Below are positions 29,101 through 40,298 of a DNA stretch of 64,000 bases, piece by piece. The notes beneath the pieces are model-generated. The model was not told where the DNA came from. It worked only from the letters and a program-made list of their open reading frames with translations, and ran no database searches. Made by a program: the position numbers and the translations under genes. Numbering within the stretch: position 1 is the first letter of the stretch; every line of letters begins with the position of its first letter. This DNA comes from Pomacea canaliculata (taxonomy: Eukaryota; Mollusca; Gastropoda; Architaenioglossa; Ampullariidae). Where the stretch lies: assembly GCF_003073045.1 (NCBI RefSeq), contig NC_037603.1:12778192-12842191 (forward strand). Direction: 5' to 3'.

Positions 29101-32100
29101 AAACCACGAGGACAAACTGCGGCTAGAGCTATCTACTGAAATTACCTAATTATATCAGTCAAACTAAAGTGACTCTATCTTAATATTATACATCAAATAA
29201 ATAAAACTCGCGCGAACAACGAAATAACTGGTTATTTCCGAAATTGTTAAATAAAACGCAACATGCTCGATTCCAACTGTTGTAAATGCTACTCTACATG
29301 ATTATTAATTAAGAACATTTACAATAATTTTCACAATTCCATGTCACAGTTACTTTTGACAATATTGTGTAACCCAGTATTTATAAATATTTTTCGCTCA
29401 GGCTATCTGGTATAGAATTGCTGCCTTCCAGTATACAACAGTGAAACCTGTGCTCTTCATCCTCATTATAACATTTTTACTTTTTTTGCTGCCTTTTCTT
29501 TCAATGTCAGTAATTACCACATACAATGTGTTTGATATGTCTCACATTTAATCTTCTTTCAGTGCGCTTTGTTTATAATTATTATTATTCAGCTTAAGTG
29601 GTGTTGCACTGAGTTCAAGGCGCTGATGTGTTAGGGACACAAAGCTGCCTCCTCCCATTAGCTGCACAGGAAACAGTGGAGAGGCTGAGTGTTGTGTTGA
29701 AGTATTTAATTACACCTGATGTGATGTGTGTCTGTGCGTGCGTGCTTGTGCTCCAGCTCCTGTATCTGCTTTGCGTGGTGTGCGCGCACATGAAAGAGAG
29801 AAAGAAAAAAGGGAAACAAGAAATAGATAAGCAAAGAAATACAGGGAAAGAGACATAAAAAGCAAAGGAGAAAGCGAGTGAAAGAGTTAAAAAAAAGAAA
29901 GGAATGATGGAAGAGGAAAAAATAAAGTAGAAAGAACGAACAAGACAGGGAAATCTGACAGAAAAACAAAGGAAATGTGATAAAATATAAACTATAGTTC
30001 CCCCTACTGGTTAACTGGGTCGATGTAAGTCCAATTCGGGTGCTTATATTCACAATTGTGTAAAATGTTAATTCAAGCAGCAAACCAAATTATTTACGAA
30101 TAAGCTCTGTTAGCACTAACATTAATAAAAATAAAATCCACTAGCAAACAAACACACAAACAAACAAGCAAGCAAACAAACAAACAAAAGACAAAGAGAG
30201 TTTATTCCATGCTTGACAATCATTGACTGAAGAACCTTACTCGTGAATAATGTTGTCTATAGAAAAACTCCTTTAAACTTATTTTAATTTTACTTGTGTT
30301 AGCTTTATATAAATACAAGATTTGTTTTTCTTTGACATAGTTTGACGAAGAGTTATTCCTCTAAAAACCTAAATCAAACGGAGCGAATTTTGACTTTCAA
30401 GACAGAAAAATTAAGAAAAACGAGATAGTCTTAGATAATGTTGAAAATAAAACTAAAAGTTCCGGTTTTTATGTAAGTTGTTTAATTTTAATGAATGATA
30501 AATAGATTTTAAAAAGTGTTTTGTGGCTTCAGCGCCAATTAATTCATTTCTACCCATTCTCTAAGGAACATGAAGCCTGGTAAATTCTTCGGTCCTGCAG
30601 ACAGGTACACGTGTGTTACAAGCGCATTAACTGACAGACAGGTGTGGCAGCTGAGCTGAGCTCAGTGGCTTTGTAGATGCAGCATCATCATCATCAGGCA
30701 GCAAGTCGTGCATGGCAGTGATGTTGCTACAGACGTTTGCTTAAAGCTTGATTTCTAGTGGTACCTCGGCACTCGAATTGCGGGCTCAAACATTTCAGTC
30801 TTTGGCCAATACTTATGTTCGAGAAAATTCGGTCTGGGTGCTCGCCTTCTTGCTCGACACTCTGTCATACAATACTATGAATAATACAAAGTAGTTACCT
30901 ATTTATTGTTGTCGGAACCAATCAAATACATTAACATGTTTTTCTCCTGAGGAATGGGGAATGTTCGGCACTCAACCAGCGTTCCATTGTGGTCGAGTGC
31001 CGAGGTACCGTTGTATTATGATGACGTAGCTTGGACAGGTAACATTACTGACTTTTACTCAGGTAGGATTTATCATCATACACATAAGCGTGCTTCATTT
31101 GCTTTGCTTGACGATCTACGGTGAAGATAAGCTTATCAAAGTTACTTTAATCGCCTTTTAAAAAAAACCTGACCAATCCACCTAATCACTTAAAAGGACA
31201 TTAAAGCCGTTTGACAGTGTGACAAAGGAGTTGGACGGTTTTGTTTGTATTTTTAATTCGTGTGGCGTGATGAGTTAACAAAACTCCTAAAAACATTTAA
31301 CAAAATTTGTGTGTGCCTAATTATTTTTATATAAACTAGATTTAAAAAAAAAACTCGGTACTAAAATTTCCGCTATGAAAATGTTAGTACAATGTCAACA
31401 ACACGCTTGAGTGCTTTACATGTCTATTAGATATCCTGGTAAAAACCTAAAGAAAAAAGTTTGGTTGTGCTTGCTCTTATTTTGTGTGGTTTGTTGAAAT
31501 ATTTAATGCTGTTTTGTTTCCAAGATGTGTTAAATGAATGCTATAGCCACAGATGATTGTAAATTATGCTGAAAAGTTGGCTGTGTTCTTTTTACACGTT
31601 TTCTATTTTTTCGCATTTAAATTTTCTTTTTAAATCTTTATTGTATGCTTACAATTTCTTTAATTCTTTCTGTTCTTTGAATAATCAGAATCATATTGAT
31701 GTTGTTGTTGCTTTATTTGATGACATTATTATGGAATCCGGCTTGTACATTTATATATTAAATTCACACAAACTCGTGAACGCAAGCCAAAAAAAAAAGT
31801 GATTAATTTTTACTTATATGTGCATATTACAAATACACAATTATTAGTTATATCCTTTATTACTTTTTGTTCATTCAGTTCGTGGCTACATCCATTTTCA
31901 ACTTTAAAAAATATACAAACGCACACGAATGCAGGCTAACTATATCATACATAAGTGCATAATTACAGACGAGAATACTCAAGGCAAACGAACGAAATCC
32001 CGATCTGACTTAAAAGAAAAAAAAGGATTAAAAGCATCAGACTGTGTCCCATAAATATCTAACTCTTTGTATTTCTATTTTGCCTATTTCTTTTTTTAAT

Positions 32101-33940
32101 AACATAAAGATAAGAACTTCTTATTAACAAAGATCCGACAATAGTTGTGGTTGATACATAATGAGCTTGGAGACTAATCACATATTTGAACTTTTAATTA
32201 ACAAGGTTCTGGGACACCAACCTCGACATTGCTGACGGCGACCTGACGAAGCAGACGGCATCTCTCGTCCTACAGGAGGCGCCGAGTGAGGAGCTGGTCA
32301 GCAGTGAGGTCATCATTTCGGAGGAGAAGGAGGAGACCACGACTGACACAGTAGGTTATGTAGTGCTTGAGTCCGTGCGTGAGTGTGTACGTGCATATGT
32401 GTGACGGAGTGTGTGTGTGTTTGAGGATGCTGTGAACACTACTCTCATGCGTCGCTCTTGTCTCGACAGCTGACAACGAGCTTAGAAGAAGAACAAAGCA
32501 CCTTCATCATCACAGGTGTTCTCGACCCTCGCGACAACGAGAGCAAACTGACGTTACAGGAAGCCATCATGCTTGGAGTTGTTGACCAGGTATGAAGATT
32601 TGACTGATATCCTCAGTAATTGATGTCTTGCTTGCCTTCGTGAACTGATATGGCAACATTGGTAACATACAATCAGATTTTAGTACGAATTTGATGGCAG
32701 CTTTTGACATCTTGCCTGTAATCAGGCAGTGGGATGGTTGCCATGGCGATTATTGACCTTTTTTCCCGCTGTCAGGCCAAGGGACTGTACCGGAACCCAC
32801 TGACCGGCAGCAGCATGACGATGACGGACGCTATGAGCGATGGTCGTGTCCTGCTAGAGATCGTCTCTAAGAAAAAGATCCGGGAGGAGAAGAATTCTTA
32901 CGGCATCATCACCATCAAAATCACTCGAGAGACACGTCCGTACACCATCACAGGTGAGTCTTCAAAATTTGTCATCTTGAATCACATCCAACCCCGTGAA
33001 CCACGCAGATGACATTTGCCATGCAGACTCTGTGGTGCACACTGACTGATTATCTACCCAAGAACAGAAAACTGTGTACATCATCATAAAGTGTTTTTAG
33101 AGCGACATATTATTTTTTTTCTTCTTCTTCTTTTCCATTTTTAAGACCATGGATATGACATCAGATGTCATCCTCGTAGTCCAGCTCTCCAGTACATATT
33201 ATGATAACTTTTTTGATGGACAGGAGTTGTCGACCCTCACTCGGAGACGATTTTGAGTGTGACTCAGGCCGTTCACGACAATATTTTAGACACACACAAC
33301 TCCACCTACAAAACAGAGACAGGGGAGCTCATTTCCATCAGCGATGCCATTGCCAGTGGACTGGTTCACGTGGACTACCACGAAGACCCGAACGCCAAAC
33401 CGGAAGTCGTGTCGAAAACGTACACCGTCCATGGAGTGGTAGACACGAGGCGCAAACAGAAGGTGAGTTTAAATTTTCTGTCCTCGTCATAATGTTTCTG
33501 GCAAAGATTTTACAACTTTTACTGAATGGAGACTTGCAGTTATAAGAATTCAAGTCAGTACAAATGTCAAGAAAGGATAAGAAAATGTAGACAGAAAGAT
33601 TTGGGGGATGATGTTCGTCAAGTTCTCTCATTAAAGTTTCTCTTTGAGGAAAGTTACATCATAAAGTATGTTGCAGGTATCCTTCTCAGACGCTGTTCGA
33701 CTTGGCCTGCTGGACCGTGACACAGGTGAGTATATCAACAATGTCACGCATCAAAAGGTCGGAGTGCAAGAGGCCATCATGCGAGGATTCATCAAAGCCA
33801 GGGTCGTGGCTGACCCGTCCAAGCTGGAGGTCGACCCAAGGAACCAGATTGTCGTTCAGAAGCTGGAAAGTGCGAAGGAAAAACTGAAGAAAGGCGTGAG
33901 GGCAATCAAGCAGTTCAAAGCCCTTGGAAAGCCGCTGTAA
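17128..33940 (+). CDS. Compact plakin-family cytolinker (spectrin repeats, SH3, plectin-type repeats)
   Basis: Nineteen exons join in phase to 788 aa: 17128-17178, 20121-20249, 20555-20608, 21004-21075, 21279-21392, 21632-21727, 22140-22268, 23373-23519, 23886-23948, 24515-24606, 24818-24923, 26478-26655, 27089-27156, 27466-27587, 32206-32350, 32470-32589, 32776-32953, 33224-33462, 33677-33940. Residues 1-245 are amphipathic helices that follow the plectin/envoplakin plakin domain in order (LDWLF, ANWQWLFQVMQCAEVHL, FLLWQTKIDYLFDRAK). Residues about 248-305 match the plakin SH3-like fold, with PRPVLALTDFD, SKWKV and an IPPPSGEA exit. Residues about 545-750 hold three plectin-type repeats (QEAIMLGVVDQAKGLY, SDAIASGLV, SDAVRLGLLDRDTGEY). 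Plakins link cytoskeletal filaments to junctions. No calponin-homology, long rod or GAS2 part is visible, so it is much smaller than typical plakins. The start is the ATG six bases after an acceptor; AAA AAA ATG is also open upstream, so further 5' exons are possible. Family call is firm; the exact 5' end and the acceptor at 26478 are less sure. Confidence 0.85.
17625..17743. repeat. 12-bp minisatellite, about 9-10 copies, in plakin intron 1
   Basis: Tandem units of AGGTAGGTAGAC, with single variants carrying AAAC or GCAGAC. The unit is a multiple of three and free of stops, so it opens four-residue repeating frames on both strands (such as VGRQ and CLPT). These frames are by-products of the array and not genes. 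Confidence 0.95.
19041..19403 (+). other. Intronic open frame of 120 codons with hydrophobic C-terminal tail, unknown
   Basis: The frame runs from an ATG inside plakin intron 1 to TAA. It is unusual in ending with a strong membrane-like segment (SIVLIALLVILSITIFIYHAV) just before the stop, preceded by a CDCIQPPGSKV stretch. No signal peptide, family motif or splice support is seen. It could be a decayed retrogene or transposon piece, or chance. Confidence 0.2.
22852..22985. repeat. Cluster of GGGCAATAACTC-type motifs
   Basis: AAAGGGCAATAACTCTTCAGA at about 22853 is echoed by GAGGGTGATAACTCGTCAGA at about 22970. An inverted variant (AGTTACGTCCCTTT) lies between them near 22916. The same motif occurs near 12523 (AGGGGCAATAACTCTG). 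I read this as the core of an old interspersed repeat in an intron. Confidence 0.5.
23808..23829. repeat. Homopolymer T22 in plakin intron 8
   Basis: An uninterrupted run of T lies about 55 nt before the acceptor of the exon at 23886. It may be the reverse-oriented tail of a retrotransposed element, though no element body is recognised next to it. Confidence 0.9.
24653..24691 (+). CDS. Possible 39-nt cassette exon of the plakin
   Basis: A 39-nt segment is bounded by a good acceptor (CTTTCTCACAG) and a donor (CTCAG|GTGTGT). It enters and leaves in phase 2, exactly like the junction between the exons ending at 24606 and starting at 24818, so inclusion adds 13 residues without a stop. Comparison with the plectin pattern after PPPxxEA favours skipping or only a few extra residues, so inclusion may be optional or the match accidental. 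Confidence 0.3.
29045..29115 (+). repeat. Possible tRNA-derived SINE fragment
   Basis: GGATGAGCGCCGGACTC could be a worn A box and TTGTTCAAACCACGAGG a worn B box, about 45 nt apart. No acceptor stem or tail is evident. The assignment is weak. Confidence 0.25.
29788..29965 (+). repeat. Strongly purine-biased tract
   Basis: About 170 nt on the plus strand are almost entirely A and G, with repeated GAAAGAGA and AAAGGAA words. No period is fixed, so this is low-complexity sequence and not a tandem repeat. The long open frame on the opposite strand (Phe/Leu/Ser-rich) is a by-product. Confidence 0.8.
30755..31014. mobile_element. Short inverted-repeat element, pogo/Tigger-like MITE
   Basis: The left end carries GGTACCTCGGCACTCGA from 30760. 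The right end carries its exact reverse complement (TCGAGTGCCGAGGTACC) at 30993-31009. The roughly 260-bp interior has no coding capacity. TA lies at both outer borders (CTAGTGG on the left, TTGTA on the right), as expected for TA-targeting pogo-type elements, whose ends often read like GGTACCTCGG. Class assignment is from motif recall. Confidence 0.8.
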
Positions 33941-34172
33941 ACTCTCCTCTTGCCGCCATGGATTTGAATTGTAAATTATAGACTTCATGAAAGTGGAGAA
34001 TTGAACTACATGCATGAAAATATATCCTCTACTGATTTAGTGTAAAGATCTCAATTTGCATTTCTTTTCTATGGGTTTCTTTTTTTTCGTCATGGCTGTA
34101 GTTAGATATTTTAGTGTCTTTTAAATAGAATTCAGAGTGACTAGAATTGAAAATATTGTAAAGACAAATAAA
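33941..34172 (+). terminator. Plakin 3' UTR with polyadenylation signal
   Basis: After the TAA the sequence becomes AT-rich and non-coding. A canonical AATAAA lies at 34167-34172, about 230 nt after the stop. Further AATAAA sites near 34813 could give a longer end. Confidence 0.6.
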
Positions 34173-37100
34173 AATGTTATCAGAAAGTTGATCTGTAAGA
34201 TTGCATGTATTATGAGCGAGGTCAAATGAATGTAATAAGTGAGAAGGTCGGCACATTTATCTGAGGAAGTTATAGCCAGCTAAACAATATTTAATTTCAG
34301 GATTTCATTAAAAAAAACAAAACAAAATAAGTCATCTTGCTTTAACTATAAGGCTAGAGATTTCCTGTGACGGAGCTTACACAGACAATACACACTTAAA
34401 TGTCATGTTTATTTCTGTGCCAGGTATTAATTAAATTAAATTAAATTGAGTTAAGCTAATCATCTTACAGTCTTAGCTAAAATGATATTTTTCTTGTGGC
34501 TGAAGATACTGCAGTTCATCTGAATATTTAGAGATAAAGAAGATAAAATTTGAATCACTTCTAAGTTTTTCTTCTGCTTATACTTTGGAATTAGATAAGA
34601 GATTGATTTATATAAATTTTTATGAATGTTTAAATATATTTAAATTCATATATTTTAATATCTGTTGTACTGAAACATGCATGCACTTTAATGTAGATGT
34701 GCATTTGCATGTTTTATTCTGTGTTTTCTACCGGAATGAATGTGTCAGTAAGTAATGTTCTCAAAATATGGCGCATGTCGTCATTTGGCGTGTTACTGCT
34801 GGGAAGTAAGAAATAAAATAAATCGTTGAACTTTCTTTTTGTGAGTGAAGAATATCGCTGGAAAAAAAGAAACTGGAGATACGAACACAGATTTACTTCT
34901 TAGAGAACAAAGCAAAGTGAACATGATCTGAAGTAACACTTTTAATTCCCATGCTCCTTTTAGTGATCATATGGTTGTCTTATCTGTGAAGATGATGACA
35001 ATAATGAGGATGATAGTAGTGGTAGTGCAGGTGGTGATGGGTTCACACAACGACAAAGCTGATACTTATTACATACAACAGTTTAATTCGCCATGACGCC
35101 TGATAAAAATATGCCTCTGTCTGCCTATCTGTCTGGTTGTGTGTGTGTGTGGTTGTTTTTTTTTTTTTGTTTGTTTTTGTGCAATTGTATTTGTTCAGAT
35201 ACGTTGTCTTTGAATAGTTCTGTCTCTTAAACACGTTTCTACATACATATATGTATATGCGTTTTTTATAAGTTAGAACGAATTCAACTTTCATCTGGGA
35301 CGTACAAGCAAGGAGGTTAGACATTATAGCTGCCTTCATTCTTTATTTTAAAGGATAAATTCTGATTGAAGAAACAAACAATTTTCGCACGACATTAACT
35401 TTGGAGAAAATAGCGGATTATAATTTATCACTTTACAACAAGCTCAGCGCACTTTTTCAAATAATTCCAACATAAACATCGTTCTAAAGTAAAATATGTG
35501 TTCATGAAAATAGTGACAGCAGACTCAGAAGCTATTCATTACCATTATTCTTTCAAATGTCTATTAAATAATTGCCCACAAAAAGTTTAAATTAACATAC
35601 TTATTTACTAAATAAATTTGTATTCACTGTTACCTTCACGGAAGTCGAAACTCAAGAAGTCAAAATTTTAAAGATTTATAACTTTTAAAAAAAAATCACA
35701 GGGCTGCACCTTTATTTTAGAGGTTTGTTTCATAAATCCTTTTAAAAGATGTCTTTCAAGCGGTTGTACCTAGGAGATGGGTTTGTTTAATAGGATGGCC
35801 AGGAAGAAGACTCGCGGAAGTATTCGAAGTTGTCAGACTCCAAGCCGAGGTCCTTCCAGTAACACTTTGACTTACTGAAAGGATTTGCCTGAGTAAATTT
35901 TTAGAGAGACATGAACATGAACCACGAAAACGAGGAAGAGTGGCCTCTCTAGCTAAGCTTCTGACGACAGCGGCAATTCAAAACCATCACCGGATGTTGG
36001 GACTGGTTTAACTTCCGTGACCTCTTGTCTCTACCGCCATCTTCATTGCTAACTACAGTTGTGGTCGGGTGAAAATAACTTCACTCCACTCCCACAATCA
36101 CGTTTTGTATCCGTCTTCTATTTCGCACTTTCATTGTGCACATGCAATCATGTAAAGTTTAGAGTAGGTATTACTGTCAGCAAGTAATGTAAACAAAGTT
36201 ATGATCATAGTTGACTAGTCCGCCTGCTCGTCTTTCCTCAGACTTCTTTTCCATCGTGTTTGTTCCCTGATTCCTCTTTGTATCTTTTATGTTTTCTTTT
36301 ATTACTTGTCTGCAGAAATGTTTCTCCTTCTTATTCAGTCCATGTCTCCTACATCGTGAGCGTGATTAAGCGTTTTATAAATCACATTATTATTGTAGTT
36401 GATTTATGTAAATGTATTTACATACTGTGAGAAATTCAAGGTATTACGGCAACGTACTCAAAAAAATTTTGGAATATATTTGTTTATGTAAGGAATTATT
36501 TGAGATTTTTTCCAGTCCCAGTTTAGCATCACATACACGCACACAGGGTTTTGGTAGAAACACAGGATTACTAGAAATCTTTGTCTTGTAGATCACAAGC
36601 TGTTGAACTTTGAGGACTAAAAATCCTCGTCTGAAAAAAAGTTTCCTCCAATGTACACTAGTTAAACTGTCTGCTGTCCATTTGTTTGTCCATCCATTCT
36701 TTTTGGTGTCTCTTTTCTTCTGGCTATTCCCTTCATAATTTATCTTTTCTCGTTTGTGTATTTATCTTAAGCCTCTGTAAAAACGGTTTATAAGCAATTC
36801 TTGTCAACTTTCTTGCTACCTACATGCGCTGGACTGAATGTGGACACTCTGTAGAAGGCGAATCAAGGTAGACAAACGGGGTGGAGAGAAAGACAATGAC
36901 AGAAAGAGATAATCTGTTATCATGCCATCCTCTATAGAGGCGGTCACGCAAGGGGACGACACTCTTGTGACAAGCACAGTTAACGTTCTTGATCCCAGCA
37001 ACGGCGGTAGACTGGACCGCGCACGTTTCCCTTTCTGCGACTAAAGAAGGTATGAAACCCATTTTTGTGTATGACATACTTGGAAAAAAGAAGTAAACAG

Positions 37101-38939
37101 AATTAAATCTGACAGTGTACAAAATTTCCTTAACCCAGTTTTTATTCAGAAGACGATTTAGACCGTCAAGACGTCTGACTGATTTCACATGTGCGCAAGA
37201 GTATAAGTCCTTCTAATGCTAAGTCGATTAACTTGAAAATCTTCCCTCCTTGTCACTGAAAAGTCGGGAAAGTCATTTTTATGAGTAAATAAGATGTGTC
37301 ATTTGCAAAATCTTGCTTTTGACTTTGTTAGAAATTTTGATTTGAGTTACTGGTAATTGTTGGTGAACAGTGCGGTAAAACTGAAATTTCTGTGTTAAAA
37401 ATATAAAATATAAAATATAAAATTAATTTTTTTATAATAATAGGATAGAATTGTATGATTATGTCCGATATTAAGCAAGATGCCCAGATGTGTCACAGGC
37501 TGGCATACAAAATAAATGTGGCCACTCGTATTCAGAGATCTATTAAATGTCGACTGCAGATCTAAGGTTGTCTCGACATTGAGACGACTTGCGAAGAACG
37601 ACAACCCCGTCCTCATACAGCATACTGATGAAGCATTTTACTTGAATTACTTATAATAGTGACACTGTTACTGCTTACAATATCAACACTATTACTGCTC
37701 ACAATATTAACAGTATTTATGAATCGATCTAGCAGTGGATTGCTTTAAAAAAATGACACATTTAACAAATCTAGATAATCTGGTTCCTAGAGGGCAAAGG
37801 TTAATCCTTGTTGTAATTATCTTTTCTTTAAACATTGAATCAAATTTAAAGTTAAAGATAGAAAAAGCGGGTTCAGCTATAAATTCAACAATCGTGTATA
37901 TCTTAGTTTGCTTTATTTTTTAATGTTTTACACACTCCGTAGTATCTTTTGTCCGACCAGCTCCGCCAGTTGATAGATTATAATGTATTCTTTGTATTTT
38001 ATCTTCAACTTTATACAACAAATGATTGAAACATGTAATCAGATTTTCAAAACAGTGAAATGTCGGTAAAACACTGTCTGTGTTATGCATTCATTCATTT
38101 CAGCATCATTTCCCAGACTTAGGCAGAAATTCGTTGTCGTTGAGTTCAACAAGTTAATTAAATCTTTTTTTTTCAAACCTAGCACTCCGTGCACTTTCCT
38201 TTAATGTCGGGAACAAACAGGCTGGTCTCTGTTTCACGGTTGACAGAATCCCTGTTCATGACTTCAGGACAGGTCAGATGTATAGCGGTCAACATGTACG
38301 CCGCGCTTGTACCGTAAGCAGGTCGAGTTCGTCCCTGTAACAACGGCAAAAGTTCGGGTCCCCTCTTGACGACCGGAAGGCGCTCGTCCTGTGTGGCTCT
38401 TCACGCTGCCGATGGGACGAAAGGGCTCGAGTGAACAGACCTATACACAGCAGTAAGACTCGGTGGTGAGCAAAGCAAGGGGTAGGGTAGCGACATTTCT
38501 TCTTGCCATTGTGCCAAGACGGAAAAGGGGAAATTACAAACTGTTGAATACTTTGAAAGGTCGTTTGAATGCCGTATGGTAGGAACGTTGATAAGAAAAA
38601 AAAAAAAACGCAGTTGATTCTTCTTGTCGGGTTCATCATCACAAGAGAAGAAGGAAGAAGAGAGAGGTTCTAAGTGCGCAAAATGTGTAACAGTCTCTTG
38701 TCCACAATTAAGATCGTTGCAAAGACGCAGTTAGAACAGTTTGTACCATTGAAGTTCGTGGTAACGTTATGGCAAGCGTCAGTAAACAACAATATAAACA
38801 ACAGTTCAGAACTTCACGGTGAATAAGTCTTTAGTGTCTCCTCCTTTTGTAGTGAATTATTAGCCGAGTTCAACCCAGTGTCACAAAGCAAACACAAGTC
38901 AAAGTTCGAAAGGCGGTCCGTGGTCCACCCTACATGTCG
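34173..38939. other. Intergenic stretch between plakin and receptor gene
   Basis: AT-rich sequence with GT and A/T low-complexity tracts (for instance 35135-35180 and the AAAATAT repeats at 37398-37425). The patch at 38290-38420 is richer in GC. Open frames here are short and unlinked by splice sites. I see no gene. Confidence 0.55.
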
Positions 38940-39250
38940 GTCGTGCCAGAGAGCGTGCGCGTGACGTTGGGCATCTCCTGAAGAGGTTGCTGCAGCAGCA
39001 GCAGCAGCACTGTCGCCGACTGCGGAGCGACGCGAGCTTGACCCCGCGTTCCTCGCGATGGTGGTCGATCGAGAGCCTCTGCGACGGAGGAGAGTGGCGG
39101 ACATGGGAGTACTCGCGATGCAGGCAGTTAAGTGGGGGGAAAAGGGAGGAGGCGTGTCACCGTATTGTCAGGCACTGAGTCATGGCTGTCTTCTCCTCTA
39201 GCAGCGGCAGGACCGTGGATTCTGTCACGTGACAGCTATGGCGGTTCTGG
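38940..39250. promoter_or_regulatory. GC/CpG-rich island with (CAG)n, possible promoter
   Basis: This patch stands out from AT-rich surroundings, with many CpG and a short CAG run at about 38992-39009. It lies about 1.1-1.3 kb before the receptor signal-peptide exon, so it could serve as its promoter or a first untranslated exon. The minus strand has an open frame with seven alanines from the CAG run, which I do not regard as a gene. Confidence 0.3.
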
Positions 39251-40298
39251 GGAGTTTCAAACGCTTCTAGAAACACTCACACATCGTGATGCTTCATTTG
39301 TTCCAGTAACGACATTGACGTGAGGCAACACTTGAAAGCCTGACGTAAACAACTCACCATCCTTTAAAATCAAAACAATGACTCGGTTGTCCTGCTAGTA
39401 AGACTTTCTCACGTTCGTGATCACTATCAATGTCCTTGTTTACAGTTTCATTATAGCTGAAGTAGAGAAGAGGACTTTGTGTGTCCTCGGCAATATTCTA
39501 ACTTCCTTTGAAGTTCACGTCCTTTACAATTAAAACAATTTTATTTGCTAATTAACAAATCATTTTCTAAGATTTTCTTCCGGGTTACTAGAAGAAACAT
39601 GCTTACTTATCTATATTTTTCTTTGTTTTTTATTACTTTAAGACAGAATATTTCAAGGCGTTTCTGTGAAACTTTTTTGGATAAATGTGAGGGTTCGTTA
39701 CAGATAGGTTTATCTACACGAACTAAATATTCTTGTATCCTCCCATTTTTCCATGTTTTTTTCGAATGTTGAGTATCAAATGTTTTAGTCTTTTAAATAT
39801 TTGTAGTCTGGTAGGTTTATTAATATGAATACATCCGTATTTGTATAATCTTTAGTTTTAGAGGGAGGACAGAAAATGACATTTATAGGACATTTCAGTG
39901 ACATGTGCAAAGGAGATTTTCGTCCCATTAGAGTAAAACTGAACTGACAGATTATTAGGAGTAATGAAAAGTAATATGAAACTGTATGAGCAGTCATTAC
40001 ACTGAACCGTTGCAGACAGTTGTACGCAGGGTGATGTAGGTACCAGGTGGGTATAATAGTCCCCTCCACCTACCCTCCCACACACACATACAGAAAAAGG
40101 CAAGTAGTTGAAATGTCAGAGTTAGTTGATGGATAGAAGTGAAGTGGAAGGTCACACGCGCTGAGGCGGAAGTTGTATACGATCGTCTGCTACTTGTGAA
40201 TGAGTGCCGTGCCGCGCATGTGCAGGCCTGCTCGTGCTACACTTCTCTCCACAACAACCGCCTCAACCGGCAGCTGCTGCGTCGTGGATGTGACAGCG

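Larger units (their letters stand above)
27588..32205. other. Large plakin intron with repeats
   Basis: This 4.6-kb intron separates the exon ending TTAHFVR from the one beginning FWDTNLDIADGD. It contains a possible tRNA-like repeat (29045-29115), a purine-rich tract (29788-29965) and an inverted-repeat element (30755-31014), listed separately. No exon that would have to be inserted in phase was recognised. Confidence 0.7.

Noticed and set aside
29706-30083. 125-codon Phe/Leu/Ser-rich minus-strand frame resembling a membrane protein
   Set aside because: It is the complement of a purine-rich low-complexity tract, which gives hydrophobic-looking translations without meaning.
38289-39104. Minus-strand frames of 117 and 96 codons in GC-rich sequence
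   Set aside because: One has a poly-Phe run from a T/A tract and the other poly-Ala from a CAG run; neither has splice sites or family features. I list the area only as a possible promoter.
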